Source of the DNA: Chloroflexota bacterium
GTDB taxonomy: Bacteria; Chloroflexota; Anaerolineae; UBA7937; JACPPX01
Direction of reading: 5' to 3'
Assembly: GCA_016190785.1 (NCBI GenBank)
Contig: JACPPX010000083.1
Span: forward strand, 1 to 19,987
Length of the DNA stretch: 19,987 bases
Shown: positions 12,993 to 19,594 of the stretch, piece after piece
How the letters are laid out: every line of letters starts with the position of its first letter
How positions within the stretch are numbered: the first letter of the stretch is position 1
The notes under the pieces: model-generated
Seen by the model: only the letters and a program-made list of their open reading frames with translations
Databases searched by the model: none
Told to the model about the DNA's origin: nothing
Position numbers and translations under genes: made by a program

Positions 12993-14897
12993 TCACAACG
13001 GAGGCTTAATCTCCAAAGGAGGATTGAAGGTAAAAGTGCTCAGCATGTGGTGGCCGGGCCCCTCCATGGTCAACTGCCGGACGAGATGTGTCTCTTTGTC
13101 GATCCATAATTCGAACTCAAATTCCAGATCTCGGTCTAACCAAAATCCAACTATGATTACCTCTTGCCCACCAAATTCCGTTTCTTCATCAATATGCGCC
13201 CCGATGGCCCGCCCGGCATAATTGTAATTGGGAAAAACATATGCTTTTGGAAAGTCCGTCACCCTCCAACTCGTCTTCCCCAAAGCCCGGTAGTACTGCA
13301 CCTTCCCCACCGTGACCCCTCTCCCACCCCCCAATACCCGATACCGGAATCGGTCCGGGGACTGATACTCGAAGAAAGTGTGCACCGCATTCCCCGCATC
13401 ATCGCTCAGAACCTGGTGCTCACGGAGAGTGGCCAAGCGGTTCATGGCCCCATCCACTTCTTGTAAGATAGCCAGGGCTTGGGGATCACTGGCCGGCAAT
13501 ACTTCCCTCCCCGCCTGAAGAGTGGCTACCCGGGCCGGAGGTAGGGCGGAAAGGACCGCCGCTGCGCTCAGTACGGCGGTGGCCAATAAAACCTCCCCCC
13601 GCACCGTGCGCAAGAGAAGTCCCGGGGTACTATCGGTTCTGCTATCCACCCTCCCCGATCTGGCGGCAATGATGCGCGGCACCAGAAACAAGAAATTGAT
13701 GGCCCCCAGCCCGAGTAGGGGCAGAAACACTAGGGTCTTGATGCTAAGAACATTGCCGTAAAAGGTGGTGAATAGGGCGGCCAAATCTCCCACCTGCAAC
13801 CAAGCCAAAATCAGGCCGCTACCCACCAGAAGGGCCACGCTGCCCAGAGCCAAAGTCGAGAAACGGGGAACGAGATAGGCATATAACTCGTCTCGTTGCG
13901 CTTTAGCCACCTCCCGGAGGGAGCGGGGAACATTCCAGGCCAGTTGAAACAGCCCTCCCACCCATAGAGAAACAGCGAGGGTATGTACGAACTGAACCAC
14001 GATTCCTGCCGCCGCTGTTCGGCCCGGCAAAGCGGCGGCGTGTCCGGCCAGACCTTGGGTAAAGAGGATAAGGCCTCCCAAAAACAACCCGTTATTTATC
14101 GCAGACCAGTTCTCAGGTCTAATGCCTCTTACCACCATCCGGTAGAAAAGGATGAGGACCAGGTTGAGGGCCCAAATGTGGCCATAACTGGTTAAAAGGG
14201 GAACAAAGAAGTCTGCGACCCCTTCTCCTGAAGAACCCGCTCCGCTTACTTGTTGCAGGGCGCGATAACTGTAGCTTCCCAAGTGACTGATAAGCAGCAA
14301 GCCCCAGGCCAGGAGGGAGGATTGTTTGAAGCGGGATATAAACATATCGTGAGTTGCGGATCTCGCTCTTCCCGATTTCCAAGCGCCGCGCCATAGGAAA
14401 TAACCGAAAGCCATCCCCCCCACCAAGGCCGCCTGGGCTAAGAGCCCCGTCCAGCGCAAAACCGCCTCAACACCGATAGATAATAATTCCGGTGCCGCTG
14501 CTACTCTCCCCTCCAGCAGGGGACGGAGTTCGGCTGGATTTCCGAGTCCAAAATCAAAACGACCGAGCGTGAAATGCCCATCTACCGCCGAGAGCACCCG
14601 GTACTCAACGGAGTAGATTCCCTCGGCTAGCTCCGGAACAGAAAGTATAAGTCGAGTGGCATCTTGCGGATTAAGAGTGGGATCCCCCACCTCCAACAAC
14701 CCTCCGCGGGCATCGCGGATCTGCACCCGGTTACCGCGCGGGGCCAGGGGCTCACTGAAGGTGAGGATAATCTGGGAGGGAGGCTCTTCAAGGACGGAGT
14801 TAGGAGCAGGGGTAGAGGAAATCAAAATCCCGTGGGCCGCGGCCGAGCCGGGGAGGATGAAAACAAGGATTAGGAGGAATATTAAAGTGGAGCGCAT
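12993..14897 (-). CDS. CopC-CopD fusion with extra C-terminal extracellular domain
   Basis: 634 residues. A signal peptide (1-21) ends SAAAHG; the mature protein would start with His, the first copper ligand of CopC. The CopC domain (about 22-120) shows ILISSTPAPNSVLEEPP, LTFSEPLAP and VDGHFTLGRFDF with the second His. The CopD membrane part (about 145-460) has eight or so helices, including VVQFVHTLAVSLWVGGLF, GLAGHAAALPG and LLISHLGSYSYR. After a helix ending LSALPPARVA comes a soluble domain of about 165 residues rich in beta-strand patterns, which resembles LolA/LppX-type lipoprotein folds. CopC/CopD proteins bind and move copper across the membrane. ATG at 14897 is the only start after an in-frame stop seven codons upstream; no strong ribosome binding site. 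It is 114 bases downstream of ccdA and probably co-regulated. Confidence 0.85.
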   Translation of the reverse strand: MRSTLIFLLILVFILPGSAAAHGILISSTPAPNSVLEEPPSQIILTFSEPLAPRGNRVQIRDARGGLLEVGDPTLNPQDATRLILSVPELAEGIYSVEYRVLSAVDGHFTLGRFDFGLGNPAELRPLLEGRVAAAPELLSIGVEAVLRWTGLLAQAALVGGMAFGYFLWRGAWKSGRARSATHDMFISRFKQSSLLAWGLLLISHLGSYSYRALQQVSGAGSSGEGVADFFVPLLTSYGHIWALNLVLILFYRMVVRGIRPENWSAINNGLFLGGLILFTQGLAGHAAALPGRTAAAGIVVQFVHTLAVSLWVGGLFQLAWNVPRSLREVAKAQRDELYAYLVPRFSTLALGSVALLVGSGLILAWLQVGDLAALFTTFYGNVLSIKTLVFLPLLGLGAINFLFLVPRIIAARSGRVDSRTDSTPGLLLRTVRGEVLLATAVLSAAAVLSALPPARVATLQAGREVLPASDPQALAILQEVDGAMNRLATLREHQVLSDDAGNAVHTFFEYQSPDRFRYRVLGGGRGVTVGKVQYYRALGKTSWRVTDFPKAYVFPNYNYAGRAIGAHIDEETEFGGQEVIIVGFWLDRDLEFEFELWIDKETHLVRQLTMEGPGHHMLSTFTFNPPLEIKPPL

Positions 14898-15011
14898 GCT
14901 CGCCGAAAAAGTCTATGGCCGGGAGAGATATTTAGCAACTCGCTCTCCATCCGACCCTGAACCAAAATACAACAGGAGAAATTAGAAGGGTCTGCTTGGT
15001 AAGAGAAGGTC

Positions 15012-15680
15012 TCAAACTCCCCAAGCAAGTTGGATAAAACTCCAATTGCTCACCAGGTGATAAATGGCTAAGAGGATGAGAAGCGTCCCTCCCCCCTTAT
15101 TCAGGAAGTGGGCGTTTCTCACCAAGAGGTTAGTGATCCGTCGCTGAGTGACACCAGAAAAGAGGGAAAGGATTACAAGCGGCAAGCCGAATCCCAACCC
15201 AAAAGATAAAAACACCCCTAATCGACTGAACGCCTCCTGAGCAGAGAAAGAGAGAGCGAAGACACTCACTGCCAATGGCCCAGAACAAGGCAGGACCAAA
15301 GGGCCATATAAAAGACCGTAAACAAAAGCATTGCCATAGGGCCCGGCCAAAGCCGGAACTCGCAATTGGGGCAGGGACTGGAAAGGGTTGCGTCCCAGGA
15401 TAAGTAAGACACCCAGGAGTAGCAGGATGAGATCAGCCAAGGGTAGGAGAACACCCAGAGTATTGGCCAAGGGGACCCCTAGGCTCACCGCCCCAGCCCC
15501 CAAAGCAAGCATCATGGTTAACACTCCAGAGAGCATCAACCCCCCTAAGAGTAGCGGGGGACGGCGACCGGCAGCACCCATCCCGCTCAAAAGAGCCAGA
15601 AATCCAGGGTAGAGGGGGAGCACACAGGGGCTATTGGCCGCTAAAAGCCCAATGGCAAAGGCGGTGAGCGCTTCCGGCAA
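15012..15680 (-). CDS. ccdA: CcdA-type thiol-disulfide electron transfer membrane protein
   Basis: 222 residues with six helices, the usual CcdA size. The two reactive cysteines are in the expected places: C19 in NSPCVLPLYPGF (helix 1) and C132 in GPLVLPCSGP (helix 4). CcdA takes electrons from cytoplasmic thioredoxin and passes them to thioredoxin-like proteins outside the membrane. The start is TTG at 15680; AGAGGG and AAGGA lie just upstream and the upstream gene ends 11 bases before. Its direct neighbour is a TlpA-like lipoprotein, its likely redox partner, and the copper gene follows. Together they suggest reduction of periplasmic or outer-face cysteines linked to copper-protein or cytochrome maturation. 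Confidence 0.9.
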   Translation of the reverse strand: MPEALTAFAIGLLAANSPCVLPLYPGFLALLSGMGAAGRRPPLLLGGLMLSGVLTMMLALGAGAVSLGVPLANTLGVLLPLADLILLLLGVLLILGRNPFQSLPQLRVPALAGPYGNAFVYGLLYGPLVLPCSGPLAVSVFALSFSAQEAFSRLGVFLSFGLGFGLPLVILSLFSGVTQRRITNLLVRNAHFLNKGGGTLLILLAIYHLVSNWSFIQLAWGV

Positions 15681-15691
15681 TCCTTCACCCT

Positions 15692-16285
15692 CTATAGGTA
15701 ATTTTCTAGGCTGCGTAGCAGGGCGTCCACATTCTTTATCCCAGACTGCAGGGGGTGGACTACTCCCTCGCGGTCGATGAGGAGCATGGGAGTGGAGGGG
15801 GGGTTCAGGAATTGGTTGCCATAGAGGGTGGCGATCTCCCGAGCCACCTCGGGTGAGGCTAGGGCAAAGGCCCAGGTGAAACCCTGTCGAGCCACATACC
15901 GTTTGAGAAGCAACTCACTTTCCGTGGGGTCAATATCCAGAGAAACGAGCACGAGATCAGGGTTATCCAACTGTTCTTTTAAGGCAGAGATATATAGTTG
16001 CTGGTCTAAACAATTGGGACACCACACCGCCATCATCTCCACCAGCACTACCCGGCCTTTAAAACCGGCGAGGGTGAACACCTCCCCGCTGCGCACATCA
16101 GTAAGCGGCACCTGCAACCACTCTGCAATTTGGGAAATCTCCTCCCCCATACCTTCCTGGCTGGGGGGCATCTCGGGAAGGATCATACTTTCCATAGCCG
16201 GGCTTTCCGAAGTGCTACATCCGGAGAAAATAATTGTCAGCATCCAGATAAGCAACGCTTGTGCTATCCCACCTCGATAGGCCAT
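15692..16285 (-). CDS. TlpA/ResA-like thioredoxin-fold lipoprotein
   Basis: 197 residues from the chosen start. A signal sequence with lipobox IIFSGC (Cys 23) indicates a lipid-anchored protein on the outer face of the membrane. A thioredoxin fold follows with active site AVWCPNC (Cys 89 and 92), LVSLDIDPTE, and the cis-Pro region NPPSTPMLLIDREG. This is a typical thiol-disulfide oxidoreductase of the TlpA/ResA type. I chose ATG at 16285 because the ribosome binding site AAGGAGG lies 11 bases upstream; an in-frame GTG at 16297 sits directly on that site. It is the first gene of tlpA-ccdA-copCD and its promoter contains a perfect inverted repeat. Confidence 0.92.
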   Translation of the reverse strand: MAYRGGIAQALLIWMLTIIFSGCSTSESPAMESMILPEMPPSQEGMGEEISQIAEWLQVPLTDVRSGEVFTLAGFKGRVVLVEMMAVWCPNCLDQQLYISALKEQLDNPDLVLVSLDIDPTESELLLKRYVARQGFTWAFALASPEVAREIATLYGNQFLNPPSTPMLLIDREGVVHPLQSGIKNVDALLRSLENYL

Positions 16286-16324
16286 TGCTTTCTTCACCTC
16301 CTTGCTGGCTGCAGCCCGATTCTT

Positions 16325-16360
16325 GTATATATAACCTTACGATCCTGCCATTATATATAC
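16325..16360. repeat. Perfect 10-bp inverted repeat at the tlpA promoter
   Basis: GTATATATAA (16325-16334) and TTATATATAC (16351-16360) are exact reverse complements separated by 16 bases. The 16351-16360 arm overlaps the minus-strand TATAAT used as the -10 of tlpA. The other arm falls just past the predicted transcription start. A protein bound to both arms could control tlpA-ccdA-copCD. Confidence 0.6.
16350..16355 (-). promoter_or_regulatory. Candidate -10 of the tlpA promoter
   Basis: A perfect TATAAT on the minus strand, about 65 bases before the tlpA ATG. No recognisable -35 lies 16-18 bases upstream, so an activator may be needed. The 12 bases TATATATAATGG around it recur exactly at the 10440-10451 promoter. 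Confidence 0.45.
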
Positions 16361-16400
16361 GATAAATAGTAGCCTGGAGATTAATGGTATTGATACATAC

Positions 16401-16424
16401 AAAAAGGGCATTTCTGCCCTCTTT
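16401..16424 (-). terminator. Terminator of the infC-rpmI-rplT operon
   Basis: Minus strand AGGGCA (16415-16420) and TGCCCT (16405-16410) pair perfectly around a GAAA tetraloop; A-T pairs extend the stem to about ten. A TTTTT tract is at 16401-16405. It lies 41 bases after the rplT stop and before the tlpA promoter. Confidence 0.85.
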
Positions 16425-16464
16425 GTGCTCAATTCCACTCCCGCTTATTTATAGAATCTTTGTA

Positions 16465-16824
16465 TTAGCCAGACGGCACGGCCTTAGCCGTCTCCACCAG
16501 CTGGGCAAAGGCCTGTTCATCTTTCACCGCAATATCAGCCAACACTTTGCGATCCAGGGTCACCCCCGCGTTTTTGAGTCCGGAGATGAACTGGCTGTAG
16601 GAGAGACCATGCGCCCGGCTAGCGGCATTGATCCTCTGGATCCACAGGCGGCGGAAGTCCCGCTTCCGGGTGCGACGATGCACCGTGGCGTATTTCAGGG
16701 CATGGATTGCTGCCTCGTGGGCGCGGCGGTACAGGGCATGCCGCTTGCCGCGCTGCCCTTTGGTCAGGGCCAGCACTTTCTTGTGTCGCCGTCGGGTTTT
16801 AGGTCCACCTTTTACTCTAGCCAA
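16465..16824 (-). CDS. rplT: Ribosomal protein L20
   Basis: 119 residues, typical length. It starts MARVKGGPKTRRRHKKVLAL and contains HRRTRKRDFRRLWIQRINAA (about 69-88) and GLKNAGVTLDRKVLADIA, all strongly conserved in L20. L20 binds 23S rRNA early in assembly of the large subunit and in several bacteria represses its own operon. The start codon is TTG at 16824; no ATG is in frame, and AGAGGA lies eight bases upstream. The gap to rpmI is 23 bases. A terminator follows. Confidence 0.98.
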   Translation of the reverse strand: MARVKGGPKTRRRHKKVLALTKGQRGKRHALYRRAHEAAIHALKYATVHRRTRKRDFRRLWIQRINAASRAHGLSYSQFISGLKNAGVTLDRKVLADIAVKDEQAFAQLVETAKAVPSG

Positions 16825-16847
16825 TGTCTATTTCCTCTATGCTGGAA

Positions 16848-17051
16848 TTATTTCAAATAAGGAGCCAGCCGCCGCACCCGCTTAGCCGTGGCCGGGGATG
16901 CCGTAGTCAAAGTGCGGGAATAGAGCCGCTTAGTCCGCCCCGGCTTTCTGCGCCGCAGATGGCTCTTTCCGATCTTAGCCCGCAGAAGCTTGCCCCGGGC
17001 CGATACTTTAAACCTCTTGGCCGTCGCTTTATGGGTTTTGATCTTTGGCAT
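16848..17051 (-). CDS. rpmI: Ribosomal protein L35
   Basis: 67 residues. MPKIKTHKATAKRFKVSARG at the start and a very basic body (HLRRRKPGRTKRLYS) are diagnostic. I chose ATG at 17051 rather than an upstream ATG at 17066, because family members begin MPKIKTHK and GAGG lies nine bases before it. The first 23 bases overlap the end of infC in another frame, implying translational coupling. The order infC-rpmI-rplT is classic. Confidence 0.97.
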   Translation of the reverse strand: MPKIKTHKATAKRFKVSARGKLLRAKIGKSHLRRRKPGRTKRLYSRTLTTASPATAKRVRRLAPYLK

Positions 17052-17601
17052 CTGCTCTTTCCTCAACCTTGGCTTGCTTATTTGCCGTCTTTCTTTTTAG
17101 CGGGGCCAGGATCATGAATACGCTCCGCCCCTCCATCTGCGGTTGGGTATCAACTGCTCCCACATCTTCTAGCATCTTGGCCAGGTCCTGAAGCAGCGAG
17201 AACCCTACCTCCGGATGGGTGTTCTCCCGCCCCCGAAAAAGGACCCGCAGCCGAACCTTGGCCCCTTGCTCCAGGAATTTCCGCACCCGTTTGGCTTTGA
17301 TCTCTTGATGGAAGGCTCCGGTTTTGGGACGGAAACGCATCTCCCGGACCTCGATCGCCTTCTGGGCTTTGCGGGCTTCTTTCTCCCGCTTGTGCCGCTC
17401 GTAGATGAACTTCCCGTAGTCCAGGATGCGGCAAACTGGGGGGACAGCCTGGGGGGCGACCTCAATCAGATCCAGGTTGCGGCTACGAGCCAGGGACAGG
17501 GCCTGGGCAATGGGCATGATCCCCAATTGCCCACCTTCTTCGCCGATCACCCGCACCTGGGGGGCCCGGATGGCTTCGTTTATCCTCAACTCACGCTCTA
17601 T
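17029..17601 (-). CDS. infC: Translation initiation factor IF-3, probable AUA start
   Basis: About 190 residues. The N domain shows RINEAIRAPQVRVIGEEGGQLGI; the linker has DYGKFIYERHKREKEARK; the C domain shows EVREMRFRPKTGAFHQEIKAKRVRKFL and VRLRVLFRGRE. IF-3 binds the 30S subunit and checks start codons. Start: GAGGTG (17607-17612) lies five bases before ATA at 17599-17601, giving M-ERELRINEA, and ERELRINE matches common IF-3 N-termini. The first standard start, TTG at 17587-17589, has no ribosome binding site at proper distance. Rare AUU/AUC/AUA starts in infC allow autoregulation because IF-3 rejects them. A 20-residue hydrophilic C-terminal tail overlaps rpmI. If TTG is used, the gene is 17029-17589. 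Confidence 0.93.
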   Translation of the reverse strand: MERELRINEAIRAPQVRVIGEEGGQLGIMPIAQALSLARSRNLDLIEVAPQAVPPVCRILDYGKFIYERHKREKEARKAQKAIEVREMRFRPKTGAFHQEIKAKRVRKFLEQGAKVRLRVLFRGRENTHPEVGFSLLQDLAKMLEDVGAVDTQPQMEGRSVFMILAPLKRKTANKQAKVEERADAKDQNP

Positions 17602-17699
17602 CGCTGCACCTCTAGAGGATAAACACCCCTCATCCGGGCAGGTCCTTCTCTGGCCTCACTTCTATGGCTGGCACTCTCCTCAACAAATAAAGTGAGGAA

Positions 17700-17728
17700 A
17701 ATATAACACATCCCATGACTTCCGTCAA
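17700..17728 (-). promoter_or_regulatory. Promoter for infC-rpmI-rplT
   Basis: Minus strand TTGACG (17723-17728; 5 of 6) and TATATT (17700-17705; 5 of 6) with exactly 17 bases between. The -35 overlaps the stop codon of the DNA glycosylase gene. Transcription near 17693 leaves a leader of about 90 bases before infC. Confidence 0.75.
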
Positions 17729-18309
17729 ATAGACCTCTCTACCCAGAATCGCCAGGGGCGTTTCTGGGACCGGGCATCGGCCCCTCGGATCCCCACCCGC
17801 GGGCCGGACCTTATCTTGTTTCGGGGAAGAACCGATCCCCGCTCCAGGAAAAGGTGGGGCCCCTCCACCGCATCCGCACCGTTGAACCGCTTATCAATGA
17901 CCAGGGCCTGGCAAAGTTTGGCCGGCCCATCCGCCAGGCCCCGACCATTCCGCCGGCGGTGCATAATCTCCATCCCTTCATCGGGGATTATCGCCCGGAG
18001 GAGGACTGCGGCGGGGAATCCTTCTTCCTCAGTGACTAGGTTGAGGCACCAATGCCTCCCGTAGGTGAAGTAAACATAGGCGTGGCCTGGTGGGCCGTAC
18101 ATCACCGCATTCCGCGGGGTAAAGCCGCGGAAAGCGTGGCTCGCCGAATCCTCCTCCCCGATATAAGCCTCGGTCTCGACGATCAGCCCCGAGAGCCTCC
18201 GCCCGCGGGAGATGCGCACCAAGCGCCGGCCCAGAAGCTCCCGGGCCACGACCAAAGTGGGGCGATGGTAAAAAGAGCGGGGGAGGCGAGATCTGCTGAC
18301 CTGCACCAT
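17725..18309 (-). CDS. DNA-3-methyladenine glycosylase (AAG/MPG family)
   Basis: 194 residues. Family blocks are in order: LPRSFYHRPTLVVARELLGR (9-28), GLIVETEAYIGEEDSASHAF with the catalytic Glu, TPRNAVMYGPPGHAYVYFTY with the base-stacking Tyr, CLNLVTEEEGFPAAVLLRA, and LADGPAKLCQAL. The enzyme removes alkylated and deaminated purines as the first step of base excision repair. The ATG at 18309 follows the paaK stop with no gap (TGAATG) and no clear ribosome binding site, so it depends on coupling to paaK. Slightly shorter than many relatives at the C-terminus but complete. The stop overlaps the infC promoter. Confidence 0.95.
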   Translation of the reverse strand: MVQVSRSRLPRSFYHRPTLVVARELLGRRLVRISRGRRLSGLIVETEAYIGEEDSASHAFRGFTPRNAVMYGPPGHAYVYFTYGRHWCLNLVTEEEGFPAAVLLRAIIPDEGMEIMHRRRNGRGLADGPAKLCQALVIDKRFNGADAVEGPHLFLERGSVLPRNKIRSGPRVGIRGADARSQKRPWRFWVERSI

Positions 18310-19593
18310 TCAGCGTTGATCCACTACTCTTTTCGCCTTACCTTCGCTCCGCGGCAGGCTTCCCGTCTCCAGGATAGTTACTCTAGTGCGCAGCCCCAGT
18401 ACCCCTCGCAATTTTTCCTCGATGCGTTTGCTCCAGATTTCGTGCTCCTCCGCCGGGGCCTGGACCTCCACCTGCACCTCCAAAGCATCCAGGGAGCCAT
18501 CGCGGGAGACAACCAGTTGATAATGGGGCTCCACCCCCGGGATCTGAGTCAGGACATGCTCCACCTGGGAGGGATAGATGTTGACTCCGCGGATGATGAG
18601 CATATCATCGCTCCGCCCTGCCACCCGGGCCATGCGCACCGTGGTCCGCCCACAGGGGCAGGGGTCGGGATAGAGACGGGTTATGTCCCGAGTGCGGTAG
18701 CGGATTAGGGGAAAGGCTTCTTTGGTGAGGGTGGTGAGGACTAGTTCTCCTTCTTCTCCATAGTCAAGAGGTTCACCGCTTTGGGGGTCAATGATTTCCG
18801 GTAGAAAATGGTCCTCGTTGAGGTGCAGCCCGTTTCTTTCCTGACATTCCCCCGATACCCCAGGTCCCATGATTTCGCTGAGTCCATAATTGTCGTAGGC
18901 TTGGAGACCAAAACCCTCCTCGATTTTCTTGCGCACCCCCTCGCTCCAGGGCTCTGCCCCGAAAAGCCCCCGCCGGAGTTGCAATTTGTTCTTAACCCCT
19001 TGTTGGGCCACCGCCTCCGCTAGATACAGGGCATAGGAAGGGGTGGAGACCAGCACCGTGCTCCCCAAATCCTGCATCACCAGGAGTTGGCGCGGAGTAT
19101 TGCCACTGGCCACTGGTATCACCGCAGACCCTACCCGCTCCAAGCCATAGTGCAGCCCCAGCCCGCCGGTAAAAAGCCCATAACTGAAGGAGACCTGGAC
19201 CAAGTCCTGGGCGTTCACTCCGGCCGCAACCACAATCCGGGCCACATTCTCTGCCCAGGTATCTATATCCCTTTTTGTGTACCCAACCGGGGTAACCTTC
19301 CCTTTGGTTCCCGACGAGGAATGGATGCGCACCACTTCCTCCAGGGGAACAGCAAGCATGTCAAAGGGGTAATGGTTCTGCAGATCCTCTTTGCTGGTAA
19401 AGGGAAGAGCGATCGTGTCCTCTAGGGATCGAATTTTACTAGAATCGATCTCTTTCTCAGCGAAGAGCTGACGGTAGAAAGGGACTTGGCTGGCAACCCT
19501 CTCCACAGTTTCCCGGAGTCGGGAGAATTGCAAGCGATTCTTCTCCTGACGGGGCATAGTTTCGGCTTTCAGATCCCAGATGCGATCAGTCAT
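18310..19593 (-). CDS. paaK: Phenylacetate--CoA ligase (PaaK-like)
   Basis: 427 residues, family-typical. It belongs to the AMP-forming adenylating enzymes: the phosphate loop SSGTKGKVTPVGYT begins at 93, YGLSEIMGPGVSGEC forms the adenine/acid pocket block, RTRDITRLY carries the conserved Asp, and the C-terminal lid has GRSDDMLIIRGVNIYPSQVE. It makes CoA thioesters of phenylacetate or related aryl acids; in anaerobes this often serves amino-acid fermentation or aryl-acid activation. The start ATG at 19593 lies one base after the upstream stop, with AAGGGTG before it; an in-frame start 18 codons earlier would overlap the upstream gene and lacks family support. No other phenylacetate genes are nearby. 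Confidence 0.93.
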   Translation of the reverse strand: MTDRIWDLKAETMPRQEKNRLQFSRLRETVERVASQVPFYRQLFAEKEIDSSKIRSLEDTIALPFTSKEDLQNHYPFDMLAVPLEEVVRIHSSSGTKGKVTPVGYTKRDIDTWAENVARIVVAAGVNAQDLVQVSFSYGLFTGGLGLHYGLERVGSAVIPVASGNTPRQLLVMQDLGSTVLVSTPSYALYLAEAVAQQGVKNKLQLRRGLFGAEPWSEGVRKKIEEGFGLQAYDNYGLSEIMGPGVSGECQERNGLHLNEDHFLPEIIDPQSGEPLDYGEEGELVLTTLTKEAFPLIRYRTRDITRLYPDPCPCGRTTVRMARVAGRSDDMLIIRGVNIYPSQVEHVLTQIPGVEPHYQLVVSRDGSLDALEVQVEVQAPAEEHEIWSKRIEEKLRGVLGLRTRVTILETGSLPRSEGKAKRVVDQR

Positions 19594-19594
19594 T

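Noticed and set aside
16307..16316. Palindrome GGCTGCAGCC in the tlpA leader.
   Set aside because: Short, GC-rich and self-complementary without a loop; nothing around it supports a function.
17654..17697. Inverted repeat CCTCACTT / AAGTGAGG between the infC promoter and start, considered as a leader hairpin.
   Set aside because: The distal arm (17690-17697) lies at or before the predicted transcription start near 17693, so most of it would not be in the RNA. Kept out as a structure.
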